Source: Diploscapter coronatus (taxonomy: Eukaryota > Nematoda > Chromadorea > Rhabditida > Rhabditidae). From it: a DNA stretch of 64,000 nt. Position numbers and translations under genes: made by a program. Positions 23,514 to 36,000 of the stretch are shown here, piece by piece. The notes beneath the pieces are model-generated. The model made no database searches. It had not been told where the DNA came from and saw only the letters and a program-made list of their open reading frames with translations. The stretch spans positions 78,453,201-78,517,200 of the forward strand of contig OZ038422.1 of assembly GCA_964036155.1 (NCBI GenBank), given 5' to 3'. Numbering within the stretch: position 1 is the first letter of the stretch; each line of letters opens with the position of its first letter.

Positions 23514-25828
23514 ATGAGATGGCCTTATTTGGAGACGACTGCGATTTTCGTCGTATCGATTTTAGTCAATTTTTGCATCGAAGCGCAATTGGATTGCGAT
23601 ATTCTTGATCCTGAGTGCAGAGCCAAATACAGGTTGGATCTGAAATTAAAAAAAAAAAATGATGAACAATGTCTTGAGTTGTTTCATTCTTCATTTTTAT
23701 TACCTGAGATAAGACGAACCCATAGTGAGTAACAAGCCTTGCTCATGCATGTTCCAAATGTCACTTGAAAATATTGACAGGATTACAATTCTATTGCGTT
23801 CTTATCTCTGATCTTCAGTCTTTCATAAAATCATCTTCTTCCATTGTTATTCGTTATTTTCTAAAGTTCTGATGAACACCCATACGTTTTTCCTATCAAT
23901 TCAGAAGCGGGTTTCGCTACAACGATTTGCGACGAAAGGTAAATTCTCGATGTAACTATGAGGATATTTGGCTGATTCCTGGTCGTGCTGACGCCAGTTG
24001 TAGTGAGTATTTATTTGTGATAATAAGAGGTAAAATATTCATAAACACGGCATTTTCATTCTAGCTCATCCTGGTGCGAAGAAAATTCTCGAAATTAACC
24101 CCAGCCAAGTGCATATCAAACCTGAAGTCGTCAAGTTTCCCGGATGCTTTACTCTGGAAATCAAGAACTTGAAGGTATTTTTGCAATTCAATTTTACGAA
24201 AGCTGATCTTCATATAAAATAGAGGCTTCTCTCTCTAGTTTATGTTTTACTCGTAAATCGCAATTTGTTTTTGGGTGAAAGACACTCCTGAAGCTCTTGG
24301 CAACAGTTTCTTTGCCAAAGCCGAGTACCAATGGTGGAATGTGAAGGACTTTTCGAATCTCAAATGTCAAAACCAGTCGAATAATGGCTGTGGTGGCTAT
24401 GGAAATAATTGGTAAGAATAACCTTTGAGATTATTATCTCTGGAAAAACCTCTTCCAAAATTCAGCTATTACTGTGATATTTGCGAATCACTGCAGAAAA
24501 TCGACTCTTCTGGCGATCAGACATCCCTAGCCTCTCAATTGAAGGGAATCAATTGCCCTCAGCATCCCGGGTTCTACACCTTTAGAAAGGTTTCGAATAT
24601 TTGTGGCAGTTTGAGTGGTCGAATTCTTTCTTCTAGGAGTTCTGCTTCAACGATTGGTCGGCTTTCGACACGGACGGGGACTGTGAAATGGACTTCTTGG
24701 CCGGAGATCGCGGCGATTATAAAGGAGCTTTAGCGAGTCTGCAGCAAGTCGGATATGTAGGTCTTCTTTCTAAACGCTCCACCGGCTGAATATCGATGCT
24801 TATTCGTGTTATAGTTGTGAGATTGCTAGAATTTGAAAATAGTTGCCTAGTTTTTATATTTATTTTCTGTGTAAATTTTGGTTATATTGATTGTGTTCAG
24901 ACTTACAAATAAAAACCCGCATCCGCGGATCGGGTTCAGGTGTTAACATTTTAGAAAAAAAATTTCAATTCTGATTATTGTTCACCTCTAGCGAAGTGAA
25001 CAAAAGAGATTGAAAATCCCAAAAAACTCAACATTAGAATTCAATGAACTAATGATGGAAATGCATGATTTTCCATAAGTTTATACTAATTATTGAAACT
25101 GTGCTTACAGCGTGCGGCATTACCCAGTGATTTATTTGCACCTTTTTGGCATTTTCGAAACTCTTCTCGAGAGAAATGACGATGAACCTCTCGAAAAAAA
25201 CTGCAAGAAGTTAGTGCAACTTTAATAATGGCATGAAACTTACGGAAACTCGTGCGCATTCATTGAATTCTAATTTTGGTCGATTTTGAGCAATTTTCAA
25301 TCCAGTGTTCAGTTCGTCGAAGTTTGAACAATGTATTTTTTTATTTTTGATAGAAAAGTTCGTAAGACTCGTGACTTTATTAGGGCTCTGTGATAGCTAA
25401 AATTCGGTTGGCTTTCAACGCAACTGGAGCTGTCGAAAGGAAGAAGCGAATCAAGGAGGCACAGATCGAAGAAACCGTAGCTAGGTAAAGTTCTTTTTCT
25501 TGTGAAATAGAAAAGTCGTCAAAAATTTAGGGAGCTTGAAGAGCGGCGAAGAACTTGGGACGTGAATAATGGACAATTCGATAAATTCAGTCAGTGGTAC
25601 ATCGAATACAGGAAAAATCTGTGGCACAAGTTAGTTTTTCTTCAAATTTACTATGAAAAATTTAATCTTCTCTATACCAAGTTTTAAAAAAAAATTAGGG
25701 ATGACTACTTACCGTGGTTGGTGTATGAAAACGAGATTTCTTGCCTCAAACTGACTTTCGACGTTTGCGAACGGCCGCCCAGAAAAATTTACTATGGAAC
25801 GAGGAATCGGTACACTTGCGAAAATTGA
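23514..25828 (+). CDS. Secreted cysteine-rich protein, family not recognised
   Basis: Exons are 23514-23632 (possibly from 23505), 23905-24002, 24065-24174, 24281-24411, 24466-24589, 24637-24756, 25384-25484, 25531-25629 and 25699-25828, about 340 residues. The N-terminus is a signal peptide (hydrophobic TTAIFVVSILVNFCIEA). The mature part is rich in paired cysteines (LDCDILDPECRAKY; NNGCGGYGNNCYYCDICESL; GINCPQHPGFYTF) and contains an acidic DTDGDCEMDF segment. After this comes a charged helical stretch (KKRIKEAQIEETVARELEER) and a C-terminal part with more cysteines. The layout suggests an extracellular disulphide-bonded beta domain followed by a helix; a lipid-binding ML-like fold is only a guess. 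Codon use is like the neighbouring genes. One junction fails: exon 24174 ends in phase 0, but the next clear exon needs one extra base with acceptor GAAAG at 24281. Function is unknown; it converges on dep-1. Confidence 0.72.
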
Positions 25829-27020
25829 AGGAAGGTAAATTTTTATGATGATTAGATTTTTATCCGACACATACTTTTTATTGAATTTTTGAGCAGCTTA
25901 ATTTGACCTTTTCCATAGCTTTTATACTATTTCTCATTGTAACTTCTTATATCAATAGTGATGTTTTCTTTCTGATTTTCATTCTTTCATTGTAGAATTA
26001 GTTTATTGGAGTTTTGCATTTCTAAAATCCGACATCTAACATTTCATAATACGGATATATATTCGAGCAAGGTCAATTTGCCTTATGCTTACAATTAGCC
26101 AAAACTTTTCATTCTGATCTCATTACAGTAACTTTTAGCTAATTTTATTTGAGACAATAAAAACGTCATAAAATGCATTTTATTATCTTCAAGATTCAGA
26201 AAGTTACACAAATTACGCGAAAAATCACCACATTTAGATAGAATCGCAAACTTTGAGGATACAAAATAAATATCTTTGCACGCAATAAAAAAGAAGGAAG
26301 GACATTATTAAAAATCAAGAAATGGCTGAACCCGTCAGAGTTATGAGTCAAATTAAACAGAAATTGATTTTTATAATGAAAAATAGTTCAAGATAATGGA
26401 TTGAAAAATGAAATCCTTAACGAAAGATTCTTCTTCCGAATTCAAATCCACATGTCTTATGTCGTGAAAATATACGAAGTCGAACAATTTGATCATGAAT
26501 GAAAGAAGACTAGAAAATATTAGTTTGTCGGAGAAGAAAATGCTACGAAATTGCCAAAGTACCCGTGAAAATGTTCGAGTGCAAAAATATCGGTGAAATT
26601 CGCTTAGAAAAAAGATTCAAAAGTTATCTCAATCTCACCGACTTTTCGTGAAGATAGAAGTTCCTTTGGTTTTGTTACGAGGAAAAATGGCAAGGTTCGA
26701 GAAAAAATCAGTTTTGAAATTCTCTTAAAAAATCCACGGACCCTAAATGTAGGCTGGCAAAACTACAAACTCACAGATTATTGATCGTACAGAAATTGAG
26801 GCACAAGTTGAGACTTTACCAAAGTTCATTTTGCCTGTTTTAAAATTTAATTAATCTGAAAAAGCTAAAATGAACCTTCCCAAAATCGGAAAATTGAACT
26901 CGTTGCGAATTGAATTTACATATAAAAGAGGCCACAAGTCATCACGAAATAGTGTCGATTTTTACAAATTTAGCAAATCTCCTCGAAAAATTCGACAATA
27001 TACCAAAAAATGAACCTTTT
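25829..27020. other. Convergent 3' region between secreted-protein gene and dep-1
   Basis: No exons are seen. An AATAAA on the plus strand at 26156-26161 can serve the upstream gene, and its complement TTTATT at 26179-26184 could serve dep-1, about 840 bases after its stop. The two 3' UTRs would then nearly meet. Confidence 0.45.
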
Positions 27021-30000
27021 CTAAAAACCACTCTCGACGATGCCCTCGTCTTCGTCATTTTGGAAACCTGGATTGTGATGAATTTCCCCATTGAGTGTGT
27101 TTGTTGTCGGCTGCCAATCGGCTGATGAACCGCCTTGTTGAATCGCGTACAGAATCGCGTGGTGAATGAAGATGTATTGCTGCTGAAAATATGCGAATTT
27201 TTAAGATAAATCATGATTTTAGATACCGTAAACCTCTAATAGAAGCCCGGAGCTTCAACTAGAGCTTTTACGGTAGATTCGCTTGCATGTCTGTAGAACG
27301 TTTGAACAATTCGAGCATTCAGTTGAAATAACTTTGTTCAGTCTTAGTATTTGAATGCTCAAAACTGAAAGACCGAGGATATAGATATTTTAAAATTCAT
27401 AAAATTTGAATGAACATCACGAACCTCGTTTTGCACCATATGGCATCGCTCCATTCTCATCTCATTGACGATTCCGAACACATCGACAGGTCTGCCCAAC
27501 TGAATGTATTGCAGAAGACGGTCGATCGCTATGAATGTTCCAGAACGACCGACACCAGCGCTGAAACTTTGACAATAAGCAACTAGTAAGATAAAGATAA
27601 ACATGAAAATTCGCAATTTTTTACCTGCAATGAACGATCGTAGGTTTGTTCTGAGGAGAATGAGGCAGTTTTGCACGGAACAGACGAGCCAATCTGAGGA
27701 TTCCGTCCGGATGTTCGGGAACGCCAAAATCAGGCCAGGCCTGGTAGTGGAAGTGTCGAATAGTTCGAACTGCCTGTGGATCTTTCAAACTCGTCAGACG
27801 CAACTCTCGCACTGTGAATTCATCGTAGTGGGTTTCACACAGCAGTGTCACCTGAAAATCAAATATCTCACATTTGTAAAAAAAAAAGATCAAATAAAGA
27901 GTTAGAGCAGTGAATTTTGGCAATTTTGTAGTTGTAGCTCACAAATTATCTTTAAATTCAACCATTTCAAATCATCAATGCTGTTGGCGGGTACTGCCAA
28001 ACTTTGTTCCAATAATTTGAAAAAATGCATCGTTGTAAATTACGGAGATACCAACTTGGCATCTTACTTTATGGTGTTTTGCATGTAAACATTTGAGATA
28101 CTCGAAGATATTCTATCTAGCTCTATTGGACATGATAAAGTGGTGACTCACGTCGATATCAGCGTAAATCACGTTCATTCTCTCGAAATCGGGCCAATAT
28201 TGGTGGCACTTGTCTCGACCCTTCTCCACGCATTTTGTCAGAGCAATGATTGCTGGACAGCCTTGCTCCCAGACCATCTAAAATTGGGCAATAATGTGTT
28301 TTTCTTCAAATTTTGACTATCTACCTGCCAAAACGCGTCTCTCGTCGATGGAAGTGGTCCTTGAGCTGCGATGAATTCACGGCGTGATGAAAAGCCCTGG
28401 AAAAATGTAAATTGAATCTTTCAGCATCTTGTTCCCCTCACAGCATGGCAAATATTCACGAATGAAGGGTGAAATTTTATACAACTGTTGAAAAGCAACT
28501 TGCCGGCATGAAATTGGCATTGATGTAGTCTGAGCCATCCTCTTCATCGACTTCAACCAACTTGACTCTCGAATGATCGTACGGTAGGATGTTCGTGAAT
28601 CGATTCTTCGTCCGATTGACCGGTGCCTCTGCTGCTGAGTTGCTCTGGCCACAGCCCACGTTCTTCAGCAGCTCGTACTCCTCGGAGAAATGGAACTCTG
28701 AGTCTCGACTCATTTGAGCCACGTGCTCAGCGAAATCTTCGATACGAACGGGTCGACTGAAAATTGATGTTTTGAAAACTATCATTAGTAGAAAGCCCTA
28801 CGAGATATTGCTATTGGAGGTGTGCATCACGGTGTGGAGGGGAGTTCGATGCATCGAACCGGACGGCAATCGCTCCAGCCGATGGTCGACGCCAGTGCGT
28901 TCACGTAGAGAACGACATCTGGAATATTGGGTTTTCATTTTGTTCGTCTTATTTTTCAAATTGTTGCTACAACTGTTATACATCGAAACAGCACACCCTT
29001 CCAGAGTGCATTTTGCCAATATGAAATAGCGAAACTATTTACCTTCGATGGTGGAAATTAGGTGCCAGACTATTGGCAGAAGCCGATGTGGCTGCGACGG
29101 TTTGAGCTGGTGGTTGCTGTGAATCGAGACCGAGTTTGGCGAGGCAGTCAGCTGAAATTAGGAGGCTTTGATTGAATCTATAAATTTTATTTTCTGGATA
29201 GAAGATGTTCTAAAATATGATAGAGAAGGTAGCGATAGAATCGCACTATGTGGGTTATTGATTTGCATAAAAGATGACTGCCAGAACTGTTCAGAGTTGA
29301 GATTTTAAAAAATCGGAATCGGAATTTCGAACAGCTCTGATGACTGTAGCTCTATCACATTCTATCTTATTCTCAATCTACCGATACCCATTTAATGATT
29401 ATCTTATGATCGAAAGCTTGGAAATAATTATGATTCATGAATTTCATGAATCAATGGTATTACTGAGCACTGCATACCTGCCCGCTCCGCCATCATCATT
29501 TTTAGTGCGACCCACTGCGATTCCTTCTCTTTTGTCGTCGAACAAACCGCGGCGTTTCTGAAATTAAAAACCCATTAATATTTAGTTTCAATAGGTATTA
29601 AAATAATACTTTATCTGAAGTCGATCTTTGAAAAACCTATGGATGAGTTTTAGACGCAACTATGAACAAATTTGTAAATTATTGTGTGACTATTGAAACA
29701 ACGAAAACTCAGACTCAGATAGGATGTTTCATATAGAAATTACAAGATTGACTAAAATTGGATTCGTTAATAAGTTTAATCTAATCTTGCAGAAGTGTTT
29801 CATTAAGTTTAGATTGAATCAAATGGTAACCAAGCCAAAGAAAGCAACACTGGTTATTTATTTTGTCAAGTAAGATGACGCAATGTTCGAAAAGTTAATA
29901 GAGTAAGAATCGGGTGAATGAGAGCTCCCTTATAAATCGGCAAAACCCATTTCCTCAACCTATTATTTCAAATTACTCGAGCAATTATTCTCTAAATGTC

Positions 30001-33000
30001 TAGATGTGATTTTTGCCTGCTTCCATGTATGAATTACGTCAAATCATTCATCTGATTTAGGTAATTTCGTCGAGCAAATTGAAAAGCCACGAATAATTAT
30101 CCGTATCTTTACGTAGAAAGCATTAGCTTCTAGGCTAATGGATGATGAAATTGGAGTAAATCAGGAAATCCAGCCCAAGAAAATTAACGACCTCGCGTTC
30201 TTTACGCAAAAATCTGCTGGGTTTGTAGTCTTGATGATGAAATTTGGTTAACCAACGAGAATATTCAATCAGGAAAATTGACGCACTGAACTCATGGTCT
30301 CTAGTCTAATCTAGCATCAAATCGCAAAATGTTGAAAATGCCAATTGGATGCATACGCATTTAAATTTTCACCCTAATAAGTGAAGAGTATAAAATTTGA
30401 GAATCCTGCAAATCAGAAGAAACAGTGAAGACCAAATAATGGCAGAATGTTTTCGAAACGTCGTAGATCACTAAAATGAAAATTTTGACTTATTAGAGGA
30501 TGAAGTTAGGTTTAGTCAGCGGTTGAACGCACTTAGAAAAGCAAAAAAAACTGCTCTTGGCAATATTCTTCAGGAGAATAATATGCCAAATTGAGAGGGC
30601 TAAAGATAGGTGAGATATAATGAAGAAGAGATGGGGGAAAAACAGATCCATCTCTATCCAAATTGCAATGCCCTGGGCTAGAAGCACAGAGAGGGGACTA
30701 GCCTTGGATAGGGGAGGGCTAACATGCACACCCCCGCCCACCTCCCTCTCTTCCTCCCTTCCTTCCTTCCTTCCTTCCCTCTTCCATTGCCATTTCCAGA
30801 GAGCCACTGCAGAAATTTTTAAAAACGATAGAGAGCACTCGCTAAATAGAGGCGGAAGAGACGAAAACAAAACGAAATATGAGCTGAAAAAGGAGACAAA
30901 CAACTAGAGAAACGAAGAGACGAAAAGGAATAACGAATAGAATGGCAGAAAGAAAACGAAATTATGATTGTGATATCAAGTGAAGCAGCAACGAGAATGA
31001 AGAGAAATGAAGGGAGCAATCCAAAACCAAAGCCAGGACCCCCCTTTCATGGATATAGCTCAATCCGAGAATGAACGAGAGGGGGGAAGAGAATGAAATG
31101 GCTCTTTAGAAAATTTGGAGAATGGGAAGTTTTTCTAAGGGTTTCCAGTTGAAATATTGAATATGTTATTTTTAGAAATTTTTTATTCACTGACTACGAG
31201 GGGGGATTTTCACTAGTAGACTTCCAAAAATATCATCTTCTTAATTTCTCAACAAGCTTATCAATTTCATCAGCCGTTTTTGCATTCATATCCTTTATTA
31301 TAATTGAATACTTTGAAAATCCTGGGATTTTCGCGCAACTAGAAACGCTATAAAAAACAGCCATAGTCTCTCTATTCACGACTAATCCGGCTTCGTATTT
31401 TTGGAAACTGCCGCAACAACACTGCAATATTTATGAACGCCCCCTGCAAAGAAATAGAGAGGAGAAGGGAAAATCTGAAGAAGAAGAAAAAGAAGACCAA
31501 TCCTATTCATGAAGATAGATGAATTTCCTAATAGAGTCGGATAAGCTCTATCAAAAACGGTTCTGTTATTATGTCATATCATTAATATTGTGGAAGATTA
31601 ATATTCCAAAGTGAAGTTTTGAAGTCGACTTGTAGAAGAAGTTTGACACAAATATGTGCTTTATCATGACATAAAATGAAGAGGTTGACAAAATATTCAC
31701 TTTTCGAGATTTGAAGGTCCGAGATTAGTAGGTAGAAAGAGCGAAAACTATGCAAATGGGCTTTTCGAATGCGGATAGAGGTAGACGGATGCGAAGGCTA
31801 GAGAGACACACAAACCAATAAGTAAAAGTTAGAGATTATGGGGGATGAGATATAAGCCAAATATAGGCAGAGCCTCCTCCCTATGTGTGTCTGAATCGCG
31901 AATTGTGGAATAGAAAATGAACCTTGGAGGGACTCATTTTTCCCTCTTCACGAGCAGAAAAACCACGTCTTCGGTTGGGTTTGTTCGAGTGGGTCGCTCG
32001 GAGCAAAAACGAAGCGAAAACAGCCAGAAAATAGCAGAGAAGGAAGAGAAAGTAGACGTGCAGAGGACCGATTTATTGCTTGGAGAAGAAAAAACAAACG
32101 AGTCAACCCTCCTCAACCCACTTCCATTCCTGGACACTTTTGGGTTACCCAATAAAAAACTCACACTTCCGCAAATGCGAACGCGAGCGTGCGTACGTAC
32201 GTACGTAAATAACAATCTATCGTCATCCGATTGAGGCTTTCTAGTTGGTTTCTTAGATGTCCAAAGTTTATTGTTCATGCCTGACATAGCCAACTCTCAA
32301 AAATCAGCCTTTAGAGTTTGGCGATTTGGACAACTCGTTACTTCGTTGCCCATATTTAGGGGTATAATGGGGAAAGGTAGGAAGAGATCTTTGCCCATTC
32401 TATTTCGTACGTTACGAAATAACGAATTATCCAGGTGTCTTTCATTGATAATAATTCTGTTACTATTTTCATCAAATATCGAGAATCTTTGAACGTTTAT
32501 AGGCGACAAATGTTTGAATTTTTAACATTCCCGTTCCCGTCCCAGATAAACCGAGTTTTGAGGAAGCCTAGCGGCGAAGGAGAGAAAACTTTTCAGAATA
32601 AATAATAGCGTTTCTCGTAAAATGACTTAACTTCCCTAAACTGAATATCTAAATTCAGAAGGTAAACGAAACTACGGAAAGATCTTTCAATTTCCTTGCT
32701 ACGACTAATGATATGTTAGTTGTTGATTCCCTTAACCTATTTTTGGTTCTCTAAATACTATCACACGACTAAAAATCCGTCAAAAAGTGAGATAACCCAC
32801 ACCTACTTTAGGTGAAAAACTCATTCAAAACGCGTAAACTTCCGCTAATTCTCCTGATGGCGCACACAATTTTAGACCTGTCTAAATTTGCGCTAAGTTG
32901 AGCTGAAATGTCCAATTAGTTCAGACCTAATTTAGCATTTGAGGAAAATCTTTCGTTAAGCATTAGAGCATAGCGTGTGAAAACTCGTTGAGCTAATTCA

Positions 33001-36000
33001 TTTCGGAATTATCGAGTCTAGAAAAAGTAAACATGTCGAATTTGAGCTGAAATTGACATTTGCTTGCATATTCAAACTAGGGAATTAGCGCAGCTAGGGA
33101 ATTCGTGCTTTTACTAAATATCGAAATTTTAGGAGGTTATCAGTCTTTGAGAAGAAAACTTCGACATTTGAAGATTTTATGAGAATGTCGCATCAAAATT
33201 CACTTTTTTAATTAAATCTTTTGAAATTTGTAGCTCATTTACGATTCAAAGTCCTACCATATGTGTGGAAGATTAAACTTTTAGATTTCTAAATGTACCA
33301 ATTTTAGCACACGATAATAATGATACATTAAATTTAATAATGCAAATTTTACAGTATAACTAAAAATTATACAAGAAAAATCTAAAATGAAGTAAAATTC
33401 TCGATTCCCACGTTACGACAAGACCTAGAAGATTTGAATGGGAAATGTGTGAATTTGCGAATGAAAGCGAGAAACTTGGCTCTGACGAAAAAAGACAATA
33501 AAAGAATACAGAGAGGTGGAGAAAAAGATGGGAGCGAGAAGTATATGAATGAATAGGGGAAAGCTTATGGGAAAATGGGAAAGGATCAAGGGATTTAGTT
33601 GAGAATATATAGAATCCCTCTTATGATCACTTAGATATCATTACCAGGGCTCGAGATGTTAATTAAGGATAAGATTTCTCATTGTATGACGAAAAACAGA
33701 TACAGACGGCATTAGCGTTATTGATAATCAGAGCTTGCTTTCTATCGAGGTCCTAGATTTCGGTTCTGATTCTAGCGGCTTTGTGGGAGATATCGAGACT
33801 TTCTTTTTTCCCAAGTCAATTCTTAATGCTCTTTAAACAGTGCGTGAGAAGAAATGACAGATGATGGGTCGTGAAATCGGAAAGATCTGAGAAATCGGAT
33901 CGAAGAGACAAAGAAAATGCCCCGATCTTATGAAAATAAGGATTTCTTAGTTTTGAGTGTTTCAAGAAACCACTTCAGAAAACGATCACTTTTACATACG
34001 TTGATAATTTGAAGTGTTTGAAATTGTTGAAAAAAAATTTTAAATGGCTGAAAATATCCGTACCTGGCCTTTTTCGACTTGCGACTCCAATAGACCACAG
34101 CCAAAATCGCTGCGAGACCAAAGAGGATGAACAGCGTCAGAAGACTGACGAGCACTTGCAAAGTAACGTCTCGGGGAAGGGGATCTAAAATAATAAAATT
34201 AGGCTATTTTGTCTCTTAAAAACAACCTGAAAAGTTGAATTTTGAAAGTTATCGAGAGGATATTAAAGTGAATAGAAACATCTCATGATTTAGTGAGGAG
34301 AACTGCTTCGATGGTAAATAAGGAAACGTTTCAAAATTCAAAACAATTTACCATCGAAACACGGAATAGTCAATGAAAACTCCTTGAGACGTCAAAACTT
34401 CCCGAAAACATTGATAAATAAGTCAGGTTTTCTACGCATTATTTATAGTCGTCAGAGCATATTTTTAACGGTAAAGGCTCAAAAAGTAAAAGATAAAGAT
34501 GAGCAGGAAAGAGGGCGGATTGTAATGAAAACCACCAAATTTAGACTCCCATTCCCACACGACTCTCAGCGAAAGTATTCAGAGATAGCGCCGCTATTTT
34601 CTGATAAGGAGTAACCGGAAATACGTTAAAAATAAGCAGCGAAATAGACTTTTCGAGATAATGTCAGTCAAGGTTGAGATTTGGAATACTCAAATCAATT
34701 TTCTTCGGCTATGCCCTATCTTGTAAAGAGAAATTCCACAGCAAAGACTATGCGATACACAATTAGCGATACTCTGTGCCTGTAGGCAGTAATTACAAGC
34801 TTTGAAATTCAAACATCAAAAATCTTAAAACCATAGTGATAAATGATAAGCCTTTCTTTGACAACATCCTTACGATAAGTTTGCTCAATTAATTAGATTT
34901 GTGCAATAAATTTGCAGCAATTGGATCAACTATCAAAAGCTAATACGATTTGGGCTAATTGAGTATGAAAACTATTTGAGCATTTTATCGAATTACATGG
35001 AGAGAATGTATGATATTCTTGGTAAGATCTAAATTAAGGGGTGTTCATACAAGTTTTGAAAATTTCCTAAATTAGATTTAAAAAATGGTCATAATTCTGA
35101 TATAATAGGTAGTTAGTTGGTGTTGGTTCATCAGTTATTTTGAAAAGTATCTCATATCTAATTATGAAATGTTCTGCGAAATTTAGCATTTCAAAGGATA
35201 TTAATAAAATCTCTAAGTAGGTTGCTGAATTGATATGGAAAAGATTTTTTCTCAATAATAAGGTTTGTGTAAAGAAAATAAAATTTTTAAAAATTCCGTA
35301 GTCGCCAAAATCGCAAATTCATTACTCGAAATGAACACGTTTTGTCGTAATATTTGATACCGAACCATATTATCTGGTTTATCGTCGATCTGGGATAACT
35401 TTGACAGCATTTTGAGTTTCAAACGTAACTTCCTTCGATAACTCAAAAATCTCGCCACTCTATGAGATAGTACGCAAAAGTGAGAGCCTTTCCTATCCTT
35501 GCATACTATTTCTCAAAGTTGTGATATTACGAGATTGCAAGATTTCCGAGTATCCCTTCTTCACCAAAATGTTGGTTTTAAAACTACCACGTTTTTACTC
35601 AAACTCTCCTTCAAATTATCGAAGCTTGGGGACAATATATGGAGAAAGCTAGACAAATACCCGATGAAAATAACTCTACTACTATTGAAGTATTCCAAAT
35701 ATAGAATTGTTGACTTATTTACGTTTTCCCGTATGTATCCCCCTTCCGATTCAATTCAAAACGCCTTAAAGAGGCTTCGCGAATGAAGGTCAGTTTTTCA
35801 CAAATCCTAACGGATAAAGCGATAAAGATTAGCTGAGAAAGGGGAAATGTTTGCAGAAACCTGTTTAAATAAATACGATTTCAAAAGTTAGGCCATCCAG
35901 AACTGAGCACCTATAATTCAACACTAGACCAGAGATTATTTACAGTTCTTTGAAAATCGATAACTTTTTTCAACCCACCCAGATATGAGAATAAAATGAC

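Larger units (their letters stand above)
29558..34063 (-). other. 4.5-kb dep-1 intron 16
   Basis: This intron separates the transmembrane exon from the juxtamembrane exons. The phase across it (AG + A) stays open without any extra exon. It holds a CCTT run, a CGTA run, a C/T-rich GC patch near 30730 and 31900-32210, and one orphan ORF at 31233-31427. No other coding exon was seen. Confidence 0.6.

Noticed and set aside
31917..32293. Overlapping 105- and 119-codon ORFs on opposite strands
   Set aside because: Both arise from the same GC-rich patch; peptides are low-complexity and lie inside a dep-1 intron without splice support.
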